A model generated the notes under the pieces. That model was not told the DNA's origin and made no database searches. It saw nothing but the letters and a program-made list of their open reading frames with translations. A program made the position numbers and the translations under genes. DNA of 47,562 nucleotides, from contig DITC01000002.1 of NCBI GenBank assembly GCA_002422685.1, positions 1 through 47,562 on the forward strand, in the 5' to 3' direction. The stretch comes from Thauera sp. UBA6194. GTDB lineage: Bacteria > Pseudomonadota > Gammaproteobacteria > Burkholderiales > Rhodocyclaceae. Shown one piece after another: positions 30,354 to 40,469 of the stretch. Each line of letters begins with the position of its first letter. Within the stretch, counting starts at the first letter, position 1.

Positions 30354-30914
30354 ATGCGAATCCTGCCCACACGCCGGCGCTCACCCGCCATGAGCGCCGC
30401 AGCCGCTGCCCTCACCCTGCTCGGCCTCGCCTTCACCGCCGGCTGCAGCGCCGAAGCGCCGCCGCCGGTCGCGCCCGGCGCTAACGCGCGCCCCACCGCG
30501 CCGGCCGCGCTGATCGTCTGCGCCAGCCTCGCCGACCCCGACCAGACCCGGTTGCTGCTCGGCCTCGGCGCAGACGGGCGCAGCGTGACCCGGTTCGAGC
30601 TCGTGACCCCGGACTTCCTGTGGGCGATCCCCGGCCAGCCCGAGACCCGACGCTTCGCCGCCGGCGAGAGCGACACCTCGCCCGACCTCGCCGACGCGCT
30701 GCGCTTCTCGCTACTGAGCGATACCGATGGCGAGCTCCGCCTGCTCGACTTCGCCGCGCCCACCCCCGACGCGGTGCAGCTCGAGGGCCTGCGCGGCTCG
30801 CTCGCGCTGCACGAGAGCTGGCAGAACGATCACGCGCTCGGCTCGCTGTTCCACGCCGCCACCGGCAACCTGACCGAGGTCGCGCCGGTGCAGTGCCGGC
30901 GCTTCGAGCAGTAG
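30354..30914 (+). CDS. Lipoprotein, unknown function
   Basis: A 186-residue lipoprotein precursor. Its n-region is RRR-rich and the lipobox LAFTAGC gives Cys31 as the lipidated residue. The mature part starts with a Pro/Ala-rich linker and has one pair of cysteines, in VCASLADPD and the C-terminal VQCRRFEQ, that could be bridged. I do not recognise a family. The ATG at 30354 is chosen because GGAC precedes it and the signal peptide fits; 30324 and 30390 are in-frame alternatives. It is divergent from the cell-wall hydrolase gene, with starts 143 nt apart, so the two may share a control region. Confidence 0.75.
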   Translation: MRILPTRRRSPAMSAAAAALTLLGLAFTAGCSAEAPPPVAPGANARPTAPAALIVCASLADPDQTRLLLGLGADGRSVTRFELVTPDFLWAIPGQPETRRFAAGESDTSPDLADALRFSLLSDTDGELRLLDFAAPTPDAVQLEGLRGSLALHESWQNDHALGSLFHAATGNLTEVAPVQCRRFEQ

Positions 30915-30928
30915 CAAGCCGGGGCCCC

Positions 30929-31864
30929 TCAGGGCCGCAGCACGAACAGCAGCGCCGACAGCGTCACCACCGAGAGCAGCGTGGACAGGAACACCGCGGA
31001 AGCCACCGTCGACTGGCACGCGCCATAACGCTGCGCGAACAGGTAGGGCGTGATCCCCGCCGGCAGCGCCGCCAGCAGCACGCCGGTCGCCACCCACAGC
31101 GGCGGCACGTCGAACACCTGGGTGGCGAGCAACCACACGATGAGCGGCTGGATCACGGTTTTCAGCGCCACCAGCAGCGCCGGCTCGCGCAGGTTGCCGC
31201 CCAGGCTGTAGCGCGTCAGCGAGGCACCGAGCGCGAACAGCGCGCAGGGTGTGGCCGCGCTGCCCAGGCCCTTGGCCACCGCGTCGAGCGGCCCGGGCAG
31301 CTCGATGCCGAGCAGCGCGAACGCCAGCCCGCAGCTCAAGCCCCAGATGATGGGCGTGCCGAGCACGCTCTTCGCCAGCTTCAGCAGCGTCGCCCCCCGC
31401 CCCTCGCCCTTGCCCTGCGCGGCCTCGATCAGCGCCGTGGTGGGCGGCAGCATCAGCAGGCTGTGGCAGGCGATCATCACGAACAGCGGCAGCGCCGCAT
31501 CCGGACCGTAGGCGGTCATCACGAGCGGGATGCCGAGCATGCCGGTGTTGGAGAAGCCCGCACCCAGCCCGAGCACCGCCTGCTCGTCCATCCGCCGCCC
31601 GAACAACACCCGCCCGCCCGCCATCGCCAGCACATACACGCCGAAGGCGCCGATGTAATAGGACAGCAGGTAGCCCCAGGGCATCGCGTCGGGCAGCTCG
31701 GCCTGCGCGATCGCGCGGAACAGCATCAGCGGCAGCGCGAAATTGAACACGAACAGCGACAGGCCGCGGTTGGCCGCCTCGTCGAACGCACCGAAGCGCG
31801 CCGCGGCGTAGCCGAGGCCGAGCGTGCCGAAGACCGGCAGGATGATGCCGAAGATGATGTCCAT
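30929..31864 (-). CDS. AEC-family (auxin efflux carrier-like) transporter
   Basis: A 311-residue inner-membrane protein with about ten helices, of the AEC/malonate-malate carrier family. Family features are the opening FGIILPVFGTLGLGYAAARFG, the conserved GFSNTGMLGIPLVM block near residue 105, and PCALFALGASLTRY in the second half. Bacterial AEC members move small carboxylates. The gene follows ppc on the same strand with a 104-nt gap that holds a perfect hairpin, so it may be partly co-transcribed with it; transport of a C4 acid would make sense but is inference. GGGGGT is just upstream of the ATG at 31864. Confidence 0.88.
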   Translation of the reverse strand: MDIIFGIILPVFGTLGLGYAAARFGAFDEAANRGLSLFVFNFALPLMLFRAIAQAELPDAMPWGYLLSYYIGAFGVYVLAMAGGRVLFGRRMDEQAVLGLGAGFSNTGMLGIPLVMTAYGPDAALPLFVMIACHSLLMLPPTTALIEAAQGKGEGRGATLLKLAKSVLGTPIIWGLSCGLAFALLGIELPGPLDAVAKGLGSAATPCALFALGASLTRYSLGGNLREPALLVALKTVIQPLIVWLLATQVFDVPPLWVATGVLLAALPAGITPYLFAQRYGACQSTVASAVFLSTLLSVVTLSALLFVLRP

Positions 31865-31923
31865 GATACCCCCGGGGAATGGCGCGGGCTCGCCAACGAG
31901 GTTCGAACCGCGCCCGACACGGC

Positions 31924-31959
31924 AGGCCCGATCACGGCGCAGGCGTCCAGATCGGGCCT
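31924..31959. terminator. Perfect 10-bp hairpin between ppc and the AEC gene
   Basis: AGGCCCGATC (31924-31933) pairs perfectly with GATCGGGCCT (31950-31959), leaving a 16-nt loop. It lies 10 nt beyond the ppc stop. No T-run follows on the minus strand, so it could be a processing or stability element, or a Rho-independent-like pause site that lowers AEC expression relative to ppc. Confidence 0.5.
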
Positions 31960-31968
31960 CGTGATCGC

Positions 31969-34746
31969 TCAGCCGCTGTTGCGCAGGCCCGCGGCGATGC
32001 CGTTGATGGAGATGTGGATACCGATGCGGATGCGCTCGTCGGTGCTGCCATTGCCTCCTGCGGCTTCGCGGTGGCGGCGCAGCATCTCGACCTGGACATG
32101 GTTGAGCGGGTCGAGATAGGGGAAGCGGTTGCGGATCGAGCGCTTGAGCAGCAGGTTGCCGTCGAGCAGCTCTTGCTGTCCGGTGATCTTCAGCACCGCC
32201 TCGACGGTGATCTGGTGTTCGGCGCGGATGCGCTCGAAGATCGCCTCGCGCAGTTCGACGTCCTTGACCAGCTCCGCGTAACGGCTGGCGATCGCGAGGT
32301 CGGTCTTGGACAGCACCATGTCCATGTTCGACAGCAACATGGCGAAGAAGGGCCATTCGCGGTTCATGCGCTGCAGCAGCGCCAGGCCATCGTCCGGGTG
32401 TGCGGCAAGAAAATCGCGCACCGCGCTGCCGAATCCGTACCACCCCGGCAGCATCACGCGGCACTGCGACCACGAGAACACCCAGGGAATCGCGCGCAGA
32501 TCCTCGATCGCCGTGGTCTTCTTGCGCGAGGCCGGGCGCGAGCCGATGTTGAGCGCGGCGATCTCGCTGATCACGGTCGATTCCCAGAAGTAACGCTCGA
32601 AGCCGTCGGTGTCGTACACGAGCCCGCGGTAGGCGACGAAGGCGGCATCCGAAAGCTGCTGCATGGCGTCGAGGAAGGCCGCCGGTGTGGGCGCGGCGCT
32701 GGCCGGGCGCAGGCTGGTCTCGAGCGTGGCGGCCACCAGCACCTCGAGGTTGCGTCGGCCCACTTCCGGGTTTCCATACTTGGCGCCGATCACCTCACCC
32801 TGTTCGGTGAGACGGATCTGGCCCTGCACCGCCCCTTCGGGCTGGGCGAGGATGGCCTGGTAGCTCGGGCCACCACCACGGCCGACCGAGCCGCCCCGAC
32901 CGTGGAACAGGCGCAGGCGCACTTCGTGGCGGGCGAAGGTGTCGACCAGCTCGCCCTCGGCCTTGTACAACGCCCAGCCCGAGGTGAGGAAGCCGCCATC
33001 CTTGTTGCTGTCGGAATAGCCGAGCATCACCTCCTGGGCGTGGCCGCGCGAAGCGAGCAAGGTGCGATACACCGGCATCGAGAAGATGCGCTCCATGACG
33101 CCGGCGGCGTTTTCCAGGTCGCCGATGGTCTCGAACAAGGGCACGATATCGACGTCGAGCGCGTTCTCGAGCGGGCGCAGGATGCCCGCCTCCTTGAGCA
33201 GCACGGCCAGCTCGAGCAGATCGGAGACATCATCGGTCTTGGAGATGATGCAGTTGCGGATGGCCGCCGTACCGTAGCGCTGATGGGCACGGCGCGCGCT
33301 GCGGAAGATGGCGAGTTCGCCCTCGCTCTCAGCGGAATAGCGCACGTGCGGCGAGACGAGCGGACGGGCGGTGGCGAGCTCTTCGAGCAGCAACGCGCAG
33401 CGCGCCTCCTCGTCCAGACTCGAGTAAACGCTGCCGGGGCGGGCGACCTCGAGCAGCTCGGCGACCACGCGCTCGTGCACGTCCGAGTTCTGACGCAGAT
33501 CGAGCGGTGCAAGATGAAAGCCGAACACCTTCACCGCGCGCCGCAGGTGGCGCAGCCGTCCGCGCGCGAGCGCCGCCGAGCCATTGACCACCAGCGAGCG
33601 GTGCAGGGTGTCGAGGTCCGCGCTGAGCGCGGCGGCGTCCGCGTAGGGCTCGGCTTCGGCCACTGCGTGGCGCACCGGCGCGTGGCCGAGCAGCGCGCGG
33701 TAGGTGGCGGCCAGGCGCGCATAGATGCCGGAGATGGCGCGCCGGTAGGGCTCGTCGCTGCGATGCGGCGAGCTGTCGGGCGAAGCCTCGGCGAGCGCGA
33801 GCAGCGCATCCGAGGCCGACACCAGCCCGAGGCCGAGCGAGAGCTGCGAACCGAGGCTGTGCAGTTCGTCGAGGTAATAGCCGAGCGCCACCGCGCAGTG
33901 CATGGCAAGCGCGCGGTCGAGCACCTCGGCCGTGACGAAGGGGTTGCCGTCGCGGTCGCCACCGATCCAGCTGCCCACCTGCAGGAAGGCGGCCAGCTCC
34001 GGCGCCCCGAGCGCCGGGTCGGCCGCGGCGAGGCGGTCTTCGAGGCTGGCGTAAAGGCGCGGCAGCTCGCGCAGGAAGGTGGTCTCGAAGTAGGACAGGC
34101 CGTTGGTCACCTCGTCGATCACCGACAGCTTGGCGGTGCGCAGCATGCGCGTCTGCCACAGCGTGAGCACCGCACGGCGCAACGCCTCGTCGTTGGCCTC
34201 GGCCTCCTCGGGAGTGAGCTGCATGCGGTCGCGCTCATCGAGCAGGCGGGCGATCACGGTCTCGCAGTTGAGGATGCTCTTCCTCTGCACCTCGGTGGGG
34301 TGGGCGGTGAGCACCGGCGACACCAGCGCGCCATCGAAAAACTCCGCCAGCGTTGCAGCATCGGCCGTGCCGCGCTCGGAGGCGTCCTGCAGCGCGCGGG
34401 CGAGGCTTCCTTCGCGCGGCGCCGAACCTGCGATCAGGTGCGCACGCCTGCGCCGGATGTGGTGCTGGTCCTCGGCGATGTTGGCCAGATGCGAGAAATA
34501 GCTGAAGGCGCGCACGACCTGGATGGTCTGCTCGCGCGACAAGGCATCGAGCATGCCCTGCAGCTCGCGCCGGGCGGCGATGTCGTCGTCGCGGCGAAAG
34601 CGTACCGAGCACTGGCGAATCTGCTCGATGCAGCCGAACACCGCCTCACCTTCCTGCTCGCGCACGCTGTCTCCGAGCAGGCGCCCCAGCAGGCGGATGT
34701 CCTCGCGCAGCGGGTGGTCCTTGGCGAGCAGGGTGTCATCGTTCAT
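31969..34746 (-). CDS. ppc: Phosphoenolpyruvate carboxylase
   Basis: Makes oxaloacetate from phosphoenolpyruvate and bicarbonate, the main anaplerotic feed of the TCA cycle. The 925-residue length is normal. His149 in VLTAHPTEVQRKS is the catalytic histidine. GSWIGGDRDGNPFV, VMLGYSDSNKDGG and the glycine-rich FHGRGGSVGRGGGP loop at 614-627 are all intact. The chain ends in RNSG, the usual C-terminal position for allosteric and catalytic Asn/Gly contacts. GGAGAAAGAG lies just upstream of the ATG at 34746. It is divergent from fumC across 271 nt. Confidence 0.98.
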   Translation of the reverse strand: MNDDTLLAKDHPLREDIRLLGRLLGDSVREQEGEAVFGCIEQIRQCSVRFRRDDDIAARRELQGMLDALSREQTIQVVRAFSYFSHLANIAEDQHHIRRRRAHLIAGSAPREGSLARALQDASERGTADAATLAEFFDGALVSPVLTAHPTEVQRKSILNCETVIARLLDERDRMQLTPEEAEANDEALRRAVLTLWQTRMLRTAKLSVIDEVTNGLSYFETTFLRELPRLYASLEDRLAAADPALGAPELAAFLQVGSWIGGDRDGNPFVTAEVLDRALAMHCAVALGYYLDELHSLGSQLSLGLGLVSASDALLALAEASPDSSPHRSDEPYRRAISGIYARLAATYRALLGHAPVRHAVAEAEPYADAAALSADLDTLHRSLVVNGSAALARGRLRHLRRAVKVFGFHLAPLDLRQNSDVHERVVAELLEVARPGSVYSSLDEEARCALLLEELATARPLVSPHVRYSAESEGELAIFRSARRAHQRYGTAAIRNCIISKTDDVSDLLELAVLLKEAGILRPLENALDVDIVPLFETIGDLENAAGVMERIFSMPVYRTLLASRGHAQEVMLGYSDSNKDGGFLTSGWALYKAEGELVDTFARHEVRLRLFHGRGGSVGRGGGPSYQAILAQPEGAVQGQIRLTEQGEVIGAKYGNPEVGRRNLEVLVAATLETSLRPASAAPTPAAFLDAMQQLSDAAFVAYRGLVYDTDGFERYFWESTVISEIAALNIGSRPASRKKTTAIEDLRAIPWVFSWSQCRVMLPGWYGFGSAVRDFLAAHPDDGLALLQRMNREWPFFAMLLSNMDMVLSKTDLAIASRYAELVKDVELREAIFERIRAEHQITVEAVLKITGQQELLDGNLLLKRSIRNRFPYLDPLNHVQVEMLRRHREAAGGNGSTDERIRIGIHISINGIAAGLRNSG

Positions 34747-35017
34747 CTCTTTCTCCGTATCGGGACTACCGAGCGCAGCGGTGGCGCAACGAATGCGCGC
34801 AAGCCGCCACCTCGTGTGACGCAGGTTTCAGTTTTTGAGCGGCATCGCACCCAAGCGCCTGCAGCCACAGCGGCGTGCTCACGATCTCGATGCCGGGCCG
34901 AAGCGTAGCACCAAAAAAGGCCTTCATCTCCAGCCTCATGCCAACAGACCCGGCGCAAAATAGGGCGTACGCGCCGTTCGGCTGCGATCATTCCCTGCCC
35001 GCCTGCGGAGTCCCACC

Positions 35018-36400
<1,383 letters not shown>

Positions 36401-36636
36401 AAGCTGCATCGGGATGTGATCCTGGTCATCCGACCCGAAAACATCCCCGTTCCGCGCGGGCTGCTGGCAACGCAGGCGATGGCGGATCGACGCAGTACAG
36501 CGGACGCGGATGCCGGCGAAACAATTCGACACCTCATGGCGGGATCGTGCCGAGGATCCTGCGCTCATACTAAGCACACCCCGACTGCGCGGCAGCGTTC
36601 ATTCCCCCGCGCATTGACAAGCACAAGGAGGCCATC

Positions 36637-36855
36637 ATGAAAGCCCGCACCCTCATCCCCGCTCTGCTCATCGCCTTTGCCGCCACCGGCTGTGCCACCT
36701 GGGACAACATGTCCGCGCGCGAAAAGAGCGCAGCCACCGGTGCCGCAGTGGGCGGCGTAGCCGGTGCAGTGGTCACCGACGGCGGCATTCTGGGCACCGT
36801 AGGGGGTGCCGCGATCGGTGGCGTCATCGGCGACCAGATCAGCAAGGACAGGTAA
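36637..36855 (+). CDS. Small glycine-zipper lipoprotein (OsmB-like)
   Basis: A 72-residue lipoprotein with lipobox AATGC (Cys19). The mature part is a glycine-zipper membrane segment (GAAVGGVAGAVVTDGG and GTVGGAAIGGVIGDQ) like OsmB and related stress lipoproteins. AGGAGG sits 7 nt before the ATG. Upstream, CATACT at 36566-36571 followed by AA could be a sigma-S-like -10 element, in line with OsmB control in E. coli, but no -35 is clear. A strong terminator follows 50 nt after its stop. Confidence 0.85.
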   Translation: MKARTLIPALLIAFAATGCATWDNMSAREKSAATGAAVGGVAGAVVTDGGILGTVGGAAIGGVIGDQISKDR

Positions 36856-36888
36856 GCCGCAACGCGCGGCATCCCCCTGATTACTTGA

Positions 36889-36894
36889 TAGAAT
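36889..36894 (+). promoter_or_regulatory. Possible -10 element for prfC
   Basis: TAGAAT within TTGATAGAATTG is the best -10 match in the 100-nt gap before prfC. No good -35 lies 17 nt upstream. If used, transcription would start near 36901 and pass through the hairpin at 36905-36941 before reaching prfC. Confidence 0.35.
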
Positions 36895-36904
36895 TGCGCT
36901 CGTC

Positions 36905-36941
36905 CCGCCACGCCCGATACCGGGCGGGCGGTTTTGTTTTT
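36905..36941 (+). terminator. Intrinsic terminator in the prfC leader
   Basis: Left arm 36905-36916 (one bulged A at 36910) pairs with 36921-36931 to give an 11-bp GC stem with loop ATAC. It is followed by TTTTGTTTTT at 36932-36941. This is the strongest terminator of the left part of the window. It lies 50 nt after the glycine-zipper lipoprotein gene and only 14 nt before the prfC start. An outer inverted repeat, GCTCGTC (36898-36904) and GACGAGC (36945-36951), encloses the whole structure. Confidence 0.8.
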
Positions 36942-36955
36942 GCCGACGAGCCCTG

Positions 36956-38563
36956 ATGACCACCACACCCTATCCGCCCGAACTGCTGCGCGACGTCGAA
37001 AAGCGCCGCACCTTCGCCATCATCTCCCACCCCGACGCGGGCAAGACCACGCTGACCGAGAAGCTGCTGCTGTTCGGCGGCGCGATCCAGCTCGCCGGCA
37101 CGGTCAAGGCGCGTAAATCCGCCCGCCACGCCACGTCCGACTGGATGGAGGTGGAGAAGCAGCGCGGCATCTCGGTGACCAGCTCGGTGATGCAGTTCGA
37201 GTACCAGGGCCACACGATCAACCTGCTCGACACCCCGGGCCACGAGGATTTCTCGGAAGACACCTACCGCGTGCTCACCGCGGTCGACGCCGCGGTGATG
37301 GTGATCGACGCCGCCAAGGGCGTGGAGGCGCAGACCATCAAGCTGCTCAACGTCTGCCGCCTGCGCAACACGCCGATCATCACCTTCGTGAACAAGCTCG
37401 ACCGCGAGGTGCGCGAGCCCTTCGAGCTGCTCGCCGAGATCGAGGACGTGCTCAAGATCACCTGCGCGCCGGTGACCTGGCCGCTGGGCATGGGCAAGGC
37501 CTTCCGCGGCGTGTATCACCTGCTGCAGCACCAGGTGCTGACCTTCACCCCGGGCGAGGAGCGGCGCAGCGATGGCGAGATCATCAAGGGCCTCGACAAC
37601 CCCGAGCTCGACAAGCGCTTCCCGATGGAGATCGGCCAGCTGCGCGAAGACGTCGAGCTCATCGACGGCGCCTCGCCGCCCTTCGACCTCGACGACTTCC
37701 TCGCCGGCCACCAGAGCCCGGTGTTCTTCGGCTCGGGTATCAACAACTTCGGCGTGCAGGAGATCCTGCAGTCGCTGATCGACTGGGCGCCGCCGCCGCA
37801 GGCGCGCGACGCCGGGGCGCGCATGGTGCAGCCGGCCGAGCCCGCCTTTACCGGCTTCGTGTTCAAGATCCAGGCCAACATGGACCCGAAGCACCGCGAC
37901 CGCATCGCCTTCTTCCGCATCTGCTCGGGGCGCTACAGCGCCGGCATGAAGGTGCGCCACGTGCGCGCCGGGCGCGAGATGAAGCTGGCCAATGTGCTCA
38001 CCTTCATGGCGAATGAGCGCGTGATCATGGAAGATGGCGTCGCCGGCGACATCGTCGGCATCCACAACCACGGCCAGCTGCAGATCGGCGACACGCTCAC
38101 CGAAGGCGAGAACCTCGGCTTCAAGGGCATTCCGTACTTCTCGCCCGAGATGTTCCGCGCCGCGCGCCTGCGCGATCCGCTCAAATCCAAGCAATTGCAG
38201 AAGGGTTTGCAGGAGTTGGGCGAAGAAGGCGCCATCCAGGTCTTCGAGCTCGAAGGCGGCCAGATGCTGCTCGGCGCGGTCGGCGTGCTGCAGTTCGAGA
38301 TCGTCGCCCAGCGCCTCAAGGACGAGTACAAGGTCGATGCGATCTTCGAGCCCGCCGACATCCACACCGCGCGCTGGCTCACCTTCCCCGACGACCTCAC
38401 CCGGCGCAACTTCGAGCGCGAGCAGGCGCTGCGCATGGGCAAGGACATCGACGGCAACCCGGTGTATCTGGCGACCAGCCGCTACAACCTGGAAGTGACC
38501 GCGGAGAAGTGGCCCAAGGTCACCTTCCACGCCACGCGCGAGCACGGCGAAGTGCTGGGCTGA
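36956..38563 (+). CDS. prfC: Peptide chain release factor 3
   Basis: GTPase that removes RF1/RF2 from the ribosome after peptide release. The 535-residue length is standard. G1 is HPDAGKTT (25-32), the switch region has EVEKQRGISVTSSV, G3 is DTPGHEDF (92-99) and G4 is NKLD (146-149). Domains 2 and 3 follow, ending near TFHATREHGEVLG. The start MTTTPYPPELLRDVEKRRTFAIISHPD fits other RF3 proteins. The ribosome-binding site is poor (GACGAG) and lies inside an inverted-repeat arm, so the leader may regulate expression. Confidence 0.97.
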   Translation: MTTTPYPPELLRDVEKRRTFAIISHPDAGKTTLTEKLLLFGGAIQLAGTVKARKSARHATSDWMEVEKQRGISVTSSVMQFEYQGHTINLLDTPGHEDFSEDTYRVLTAVDAAVMVIDAAKGVEAQTIKLLNVCRLRNTPIITFVNKLDREVREPFELLAEIEDVLKITCAPVTWPLGMGKAFRGVYHLLQHQVLTFTPGEERRSDGEIIKGLDNPELDKRFPMEIGQLREDVELIDGASPPFDLDDFLAGHQSPVFFGSGINNFGVQEILQSLIDWAPPPQARDAGARMVQPAEPAFTGFVFKIQANMDPKHRDRIAFFRICSGRYSAGMKVRHVRAGREMKLANVLTFMANERVIMEDGVAGDIVGIHNHGQLQIGDTLTEGENLGFKGIPYFSPEMFRAARLRDPLKSKQLQKGLQELGEEGAIQVFELEGGQMLLGAVGVLQFEIVAQRLKDEYKVDAIFEPADIHTARWLTFPDDLTRRNFEREQALRMGKDIDGNPVYLATSRYNLEVTAEKWPKVTFHATREHGEVLG

Positions 38564-38581
38564 TCCGCGCGCGACGGCGCC

Positions 38582-39103
38582 TCAGGCGATGAGGCGTCGC
38601 GCGAAGGCCTCGACCTGCGTCCAGTCGGTGAAGTCCGTCACCGAGCGCGGGTCGGTGGGGCCGCCGGTGATCCACATGATCAGGCGGATCATGTTGCGAT
38701 CGAAGAAGCCGTAGCGCGGGTATTCGATCTTGCCGCCGAACACTTCGAGCAGCTGCGGCTGCCAGCGGATCTGGCCGAGGAACTTGCGCACGTAGGGGTT
38801 GGTGTCGGCCTGGCGCTTGTGCGCCTTGCGCCCGACCGCGTTGACCGAGAAGAAGGCGTTCGGCCGGGCCTCGATCGCCGCCTGGTGACGGTCGATGAAG
38901 GCCTTCACCGCGGGGCGGTGGTGGCCGTAGCGGATGCTGGCGCCGATGACCACGCGGTCGCAGGCCTCGAGCTGTGCGGCCGAGACCGTTTCGATCTCGG
39001 CCAGCGTCGCCACATGCCCGGCCTCGCGCACGATGGCCGCGATGCGCTCGCAGATCTCGAGCGTGTGGCCGTCGATGGTCGAATAGATGATCAGCACTCG
39101 CAT
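38582..39103 (-). CDS. hemG: HemG-like flavodoxin-fold protoporphyrinogen oxidase
   Basis: A 173-residue flavodoxin-fold protein like E. coli HemG, which oxidises protoporphyrinogen IX with a quinone as acceptor. The FMN phosphate loop is IYSTIDGHTLEICE near the start, and IGASIRYGHHRPAVKAFIDRH matches the HemG group. A long insertion before the final helix (GKIEYPRYGFFDRNMIRLIMWITGGPTD) is also typical and thought to aid membrane contact. The ATG at 39103 has GAGG 8 nt upstream. An in-frame ATG at 39127 overlaps the upstream gene's stop as TGATG, so coupling is possible. No other haem gene is nearby. Confidence 0.88.
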   Translation of the reverse strand: MRVLIIYSTIDGHTLEICERIAAIVREAGHVATLAEIETVSAAQLEACDRVVIGASIRYGHHRPAVKAFIDRHQAAIEARPNAFFSVNAVGRKAHKRQADTNPYVRKFLGQIRWQPQLLEVFGGKIEYPRYGFFDRNMIRLIMWITGGPTDPRSVTDFTDWTQVEAFARRLIA

Positions 39104-39126
39104 GGCGTGGACCTCGTCGTCGGGCA

Positions 39127-39507
39127 TCACTGATCGACGATGATGCCCTCGACCACCTTCTTGCCCTCGGAGTACAGCGCCACCTGACCGTCCTCGAGCT
39201 CGACGTTCATGCAGCCGGTGTTGCCCTTGAGCTTGCCGTCCAGCCATTCGCGACAGTAGCGCCCCTGCTCGTCCACCCACCAGCGCGCCTTGGCACCGGT
39301 GGTGTCGGTGAGTGTGCCGTCGGTGCCGAACTTGAGCGTGTAAGCCGACTCGGTGCGCAGATACACGCCGATGAAGGTGGCGCCGGTGAGCAGCTTCTCG
39401 ACCTCGGCCTTGTCGGTGATGAAGTTCTGCGCCAGCGCGCTGCCGGATGCGGCGGCGAAGGCGAGGGTGGCGAGCAGGGTACGCACGAGGCTTGCGGGCT
39501 TGGTCAT
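39127..39507 (-). CDS. Secreted two-cysteine protein, unknown function
   Basis: A 126-residue protein with a signal peptide cleaved after ALA26. The mature part is predicted as mixed beta with two cysteines in GRYCREWLDGKLKGNTGC that could form a disulfide. It reads like a small periplasmic beta-barrel of the kind that begins with a TF-x-G-x-Y/F region (ATFIGVYLRTESAYTLKFG). I do not recognise a named family. AAGGAAG precedes the ATG at 39507. It directly precedes the HemG-like gene on the same strand and is probably in its operon. Confidence 0.78.
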   Translation of the reverse strand: MTKPASLVRTLLATLAFAAASGSALAQNFITDKAEVEKLLTGATFIGVYLRTESAYTLKFGTDGTLTDTTGAKARWWVDEQGRYCREWLDGKLKGNTGCMNVELEDGQVALYSEGKKVVEGIIVDQ

Positions 39508-39579
39508 CGTGATCTTCCTTATCTTGCTTTGGGGCTTGCGATTGAATGCGAGTCTGTGAGGTCGGATGCAGGCGAAGGT

Positions 39580-40443
39580 TCAGCCGCGTGCACCGAGCCT
39601 GCCGACCAGGCCGCGCAGGGTCTCCTGCAGGTCGGCAGGCATCACGACGAGTTTCGAGCTGCCCGATTCGCCGAGCTTCTCGAGCGCGCCGATGTACTTC
39701 TCGCCGAGCAGGTACATCATCGGGCCGGTCTGGTCGCCGATGCCGGCGCTCACCCGGCGGATGGATTCGGCCGAGGCCTCAGCCAGCATCACCTGCGCAT
39801 TGGCGTCGCGTTTGGCGGATTCCAGCCGCGCCTCGGCCTCGAGGATCGCGGCCTGCTTGGCGCCTTCGGCCTTGGTCACCGCGGCCTTGCGCTCGCGCTC
39901 GGCGGCGGCCTGCAGCTCCATCGCCTTCTGCATCGACTGCGAGGGCTTGATGTCCTGGATCTCGACCGATTTGACCGTCAGGCCCCAGTCCACCGCCTCG
40001 TCGGCGATGCTCTCGCGCAGTCGCGCCTTGATCTTGTCGCGCGAGGACAGCGCCTCGTCGAGCTCCATCTCGCCGACGATCGAGCGCAGCGTGGTCATGA
40101 TCAGGTTGCGGATCGCCTCGGAGAAGTCGGTCACGCCATACACGGCCTTGACCGGGTCGGTGACCTTCACGAAGGCGATCGCGTTGGTCAGGATCACCGC
40201 GTTGTCGCGGGTGATCACTTCCTGCTCCTGCACGTCGAGGATGATGTCCTTGGTCACCAGCTTGTAGGCGACCCGATCCAGATACGGGATGAGGATGTTG
40301 AGCCCCGGACGCAGCGTGGCGTGGTACTTGCCGAGGCGTTCGACCACCCATTCTTCGCCCTGCGCGACCAGGCGCACACCCTTGGCGATGGTGACGACGA
40401 CAAAGATCAGTACGGCAATTGCAATTGCGAGTCCTTCGGGCAT
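39580..40443 (-). CDS. SPFH/stomatin-like membrane protein (QmcA-type)
   Basis: A 287-residue protein with one N-terminal membrane helix (LAIAIAVLIFVVVTIAKGV) followed by an SPFH/band-7 domain (VVERLGKYHATLRPGLNILIPYLDRV, LDVQEQEVITRDNAVI, IRNLIMTTLRSIVGEMELDEALSSRD) and a long Ala/Glu/Arg coiled coil near 190-250. Such proteins form large membrane-bound cages and microdomains. AGGAA is 6 nt before the ATG at 40443; Met two codons up (40449) leaves no spacing. It is 26 nt from the NfeD gene, the usual genomic partner of this family. Confidence 0.93.
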   Translation of the reverse strand: MPEGLAIAIAVLIFVVVTIAKGVRLVAQGEEWVVERLGKYHATLRPGLNILIPYLDRVAYKLVTKDIILDVQEQEVITRDNAVILTNAIAFVKVTDPVKAVYGVTDFSEAIRNLIMTTLRSIVGEMELDEALSSRDKIKARLRESIADEAVDWGLTVKSVEIQDIKPSQSMQKAMELQAAAERERKAAVTKAEGAKQAAILEAEARLESAKRDANAQVMLAEASAESIRRVSAGIGDQTGPMMYLLGEKYIGALEKLGESGSSKLVVMPADLQETLRGLVGRLGARG

Positions 40444-40469
40444 GAGCATTTCCTGTGTTTTGTGTTCGA

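Noticed and set aside
31879..34908. Plus-strand open frame of 1009 codons opposite ppc
   Set aside because: Antisense shadow of ppc with no recognisable domain and a Val/Ala/Gly/Arg bias.
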